Shown here one piece after another: positions 62,607 to 64,000 of a stretch of 64,000 nucleotides of DNA. The first letter of the stretch is position 1. Every line of letters starts with the position of its first letter. Source of the stretch: Candidatus Liberibacter africanus PTSAPSY (GTDB taxonomy: Bacteria; Pseudomonadota; Alphaproteobacteria; Rhizobiales; Rhizobiaceae); assembly GCF_001021085.1 (NCBI RefSeq), contig NZ_CP004021.1, positions 1,076,001-1,140,000 of the forward strand, in the 5' to 3' direction. The position numbers and the translations under genes were made by a program. The notes beneath the pieces were generated by a model, which was not told the DNA's origin, did not search any database, and saw only the letters and a list, made by a program, of their open reading frames with translations.

Positions 62607-64000
62607 GGAGATTGTCTTTCCTTCTCTATATCAACAAACATTTCTATGTCTTTTATCTCGGAAACCAGTGACATAAATGAAAATCCTCTTTCTCGAAAAT
62701 CAGTATATTGATCAAAACTCGCACATCCTGGTGAAAATAATATAACAGATGAAAGTTGCGTATTTTCTGCATCACGAATAGCGCTTTTAAGTGCTTGATC
62801 AAGAGTGTTAGAAATAGTGCTATGTATTTTGCATCCGAGATGATGAGAAAAGAGCATAGAAGAATCCCCAATAAAGTAAGCTTTAGCTATCTTTGATAAA
62901 AGAGGGAAAAGAATAGAAAAATCTTCCGATTTAGATACACCACCTGCAATCCAATAAATTGCACGTTTTTCGTTAGAGATTGCGTTAACAACAGAATGAA
63001 GATTCGTTGCTTTCGAATCATTAATAAAAATAACATCTCCTAATTGTGCTATTGTCTGCAAACGATGTGTTAAACCATCAAACGAAGATAATGCTCTTTT
63101 GATATCATCATTTTTTAAACCTAATCGCATACAAACGGTAGCAGATGCTGCTAAATTTTGAATATTATGTTTTTTAATTTCTCTTGAAAAATCAAAAATT
63201 ATTTTTGATGTTGAAGAACATTTAAGGGAATATTCGTCAATATATAAATCAGAATCTAACGGCATTAATTTAGATGATATTCTAGATATAGAATGTTCGC
63301 AACAATTCACATCACTGGCAATTTTCTTACATTGATCATCCTGTGTACAAATAATCGCATGTTTACTCATTTTCACAATTTTTTCTTTAATGCGCACATA
63401 ATTATCTAAACTATGATGACGATCAAGATGATCGGGAGAAATATTTAAAAGAACCCCTATAGACGGATCAATTGTTGGCGCTAATTCTATCTGATAAGAA
63501 GAGCACTCAATAACGTAAAAACGATTGGGAACAAAATATTCAAGATTTAAAATAGGAAGACCAATATTACCGCCTAATTGTACATCGTAACCATTGTTTT
63601 GTAAGATATGAGCGATCAATGCAACTGTAGAAGACTTACCATTAGTACCAGTAACAGCAATAAAAAGAGACTGTTGCAACGAAAAACGTCGTTCACGCAC
63701 AAATAATTCGATATCTCCAATGATTTCAACATTAAATTGGTTAGCTAATGTGACACACCAATGAGCGTTTTCTCCTGTTAAAGCAATCCCTGGAGAAAGA
63801 ACTAAATAATTAATATTGCTCCATGAAATAGTACGAAAATCAACGACTTTTATGCCCATATCTTGTGCTTTTTTCACAGCAACAGGATGATCATCCCAAG
63901 CAATGACATGCGCCCCAGAATTATTTAAGGAATTCGCAACAGATAATCCAGAACTCCCTAATCCAAAAATGGCAATCGAATGATTCTTAAAACTTCTCAA
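62600..64000 (-). CDS. murD: UDP-N-acetylmuramoylalanine--D-glutamate ligase (at right edge)
   Basis: Adds D-Glu to UDP-MurNAc-L-Ala. Motifs: IAIFGLGSSGLSVANSL, the ATP loop AVTGTNGKSSTVALIA, GGNIGLPIL, ECSSYQIE, LLNISPDHLDRH, FINDSKATN, WIAGGVSKSEDF and FSPGCASFDQYTDFRERG. The frame reaches the window edge; the codon there is TTG, so the true start may be that one or lie just outside. It heads the order murD-ftsW-murG-murC-murB read leftward. Confidence 0.95.
   Translation of the reverse strand: MRSFKNHSIAIFGLGSSGLSVANSLNNSGAHVIAWDDHPVAVKKAQDMGIKVVDFRTISWSNINYLVLSPGIALTGENAHWCVTLANQFNVEIIGDIELFVRERRFSLQQSLFIAVTGTNGKSSTVALIAHILQNNGYDVQLGGNIGLPILNLEYFVPNRFYVIECSSYQIELAPTIDPSIGVLLNISPDHLDRHHSLDNYVRIKEKIVKMSKHAIICTQDDQCKKIASDVNCCEHSISRISSKLMPLDSDLYIDEYSLKCSSTSKIIFDFSREIKKHNIQNLAASATVCMRLGLKNDDIKRALSSFDGLTHRLQTIAQLGDVIFINDSKATNLHSVVNAISNEKRAIYWIAGGVSKSEDFSILFPLLSKIAKAYFIGDSSMLFSHHLGCKIHSTISNTLDQALKSAIRDAENTQLSSVILFSPGCASFDQYTDFRERGFSFMSLVSEIKDIEMFVDIEKERQSPW

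Overview
The window is a stretch of a very AT-rich, reduced alphaproteobacterial genome. Rhizobiales-type gene content (DUF1217 flagellar-type protein, GapR/DUF2312, b and b' ATPase subunits, a circularly permuted two-piece tmRNA, alphaproteobacterial-type SspB), many decayed genes and phage relics point to 'Candidatus Liberibacter' or a very close relative. That assignment is inference from gene content; I cannot name the species.

Layout. 0-9.6 kb is housekeeping: a TauE-type permease, sufE, nadE, a secreted EEP-fold nuclease/phosphatase, thrS, tRNA-Ser(UGA) and a large DUF1217 protein. At 9.6-10.75 kb lies a small phage-derived islet with direct repeats, a GC-rich palindrome and a truncated RuvC-like nuclease. 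10.76-16.3 kb carries the EF-P module (epmB-epmA, divergent efp), an Uup-type ABC-F protein and thiamine diphosphokinase. 16.3-18.1 kb is mostly non-coding, with a duplicated rnhB fragment and a duplicated small membrane gene. uvrD follows, with its C-terminal tail cut off by a stop codon. 20-29.7 kb holds an OmpA-like lipoprotein, a short AsmA protein, sspB beside ssrA (tmRNA), thyA-folA, hflKC, serB/miaA and a DUF882 murein-peptidase-like protein.

29.7-40.9 kb is the accessory zone, a heavily decayed prophage. It contains a frameshifted integrase, a double-HTH repressor with dyad operators, two divergent terminase-small-subunit-like relics in opposite orientation, several coiled-coil genes, a 3TM holin-like gene, a broken lipoprotein gene and a SLATT-type membrane protein. 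It also has two mirror-image repeat clusters. Its right part, including tRNA-Thr(UGU), lies between two inverted copies of the hemF 5' region, and hemF itself is frameshifted.

41.7-46.3 kb returns to core genes: ung, rnhB, an Omp25-like outer membrane protein, a membrane diguanylate cyclase and gapR. 46.3-48.2 kb holds a remnant of a Microviridae-type replication initiator, broken by a 7-bp tandem repeat. 48.3-64 kb carries the F0 ATPase operon (a, c, b', b), a cysteine desulfurase, an alpha/beta hydrolase, folP-folB-folK, glyS, tRNA-Leu(UAG) and the cell-wall cluster murD-ftsW-murG-murC-murB.

Core functions are mostly intact and arranged in short operons: folate (thyA, folA, folPBK), peptidoglycan, Fe-S sulfur transfer (sufE plus a desulfurase) and protein quality control (tmRNA, SspB, HflKC). 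Mobile DNA is relic. The most notable structures are the inverted hemF copies, the mirror-image repeat clusters, the microvirus relic, the orphan SLATT gene and the unusual tmRNA tag.
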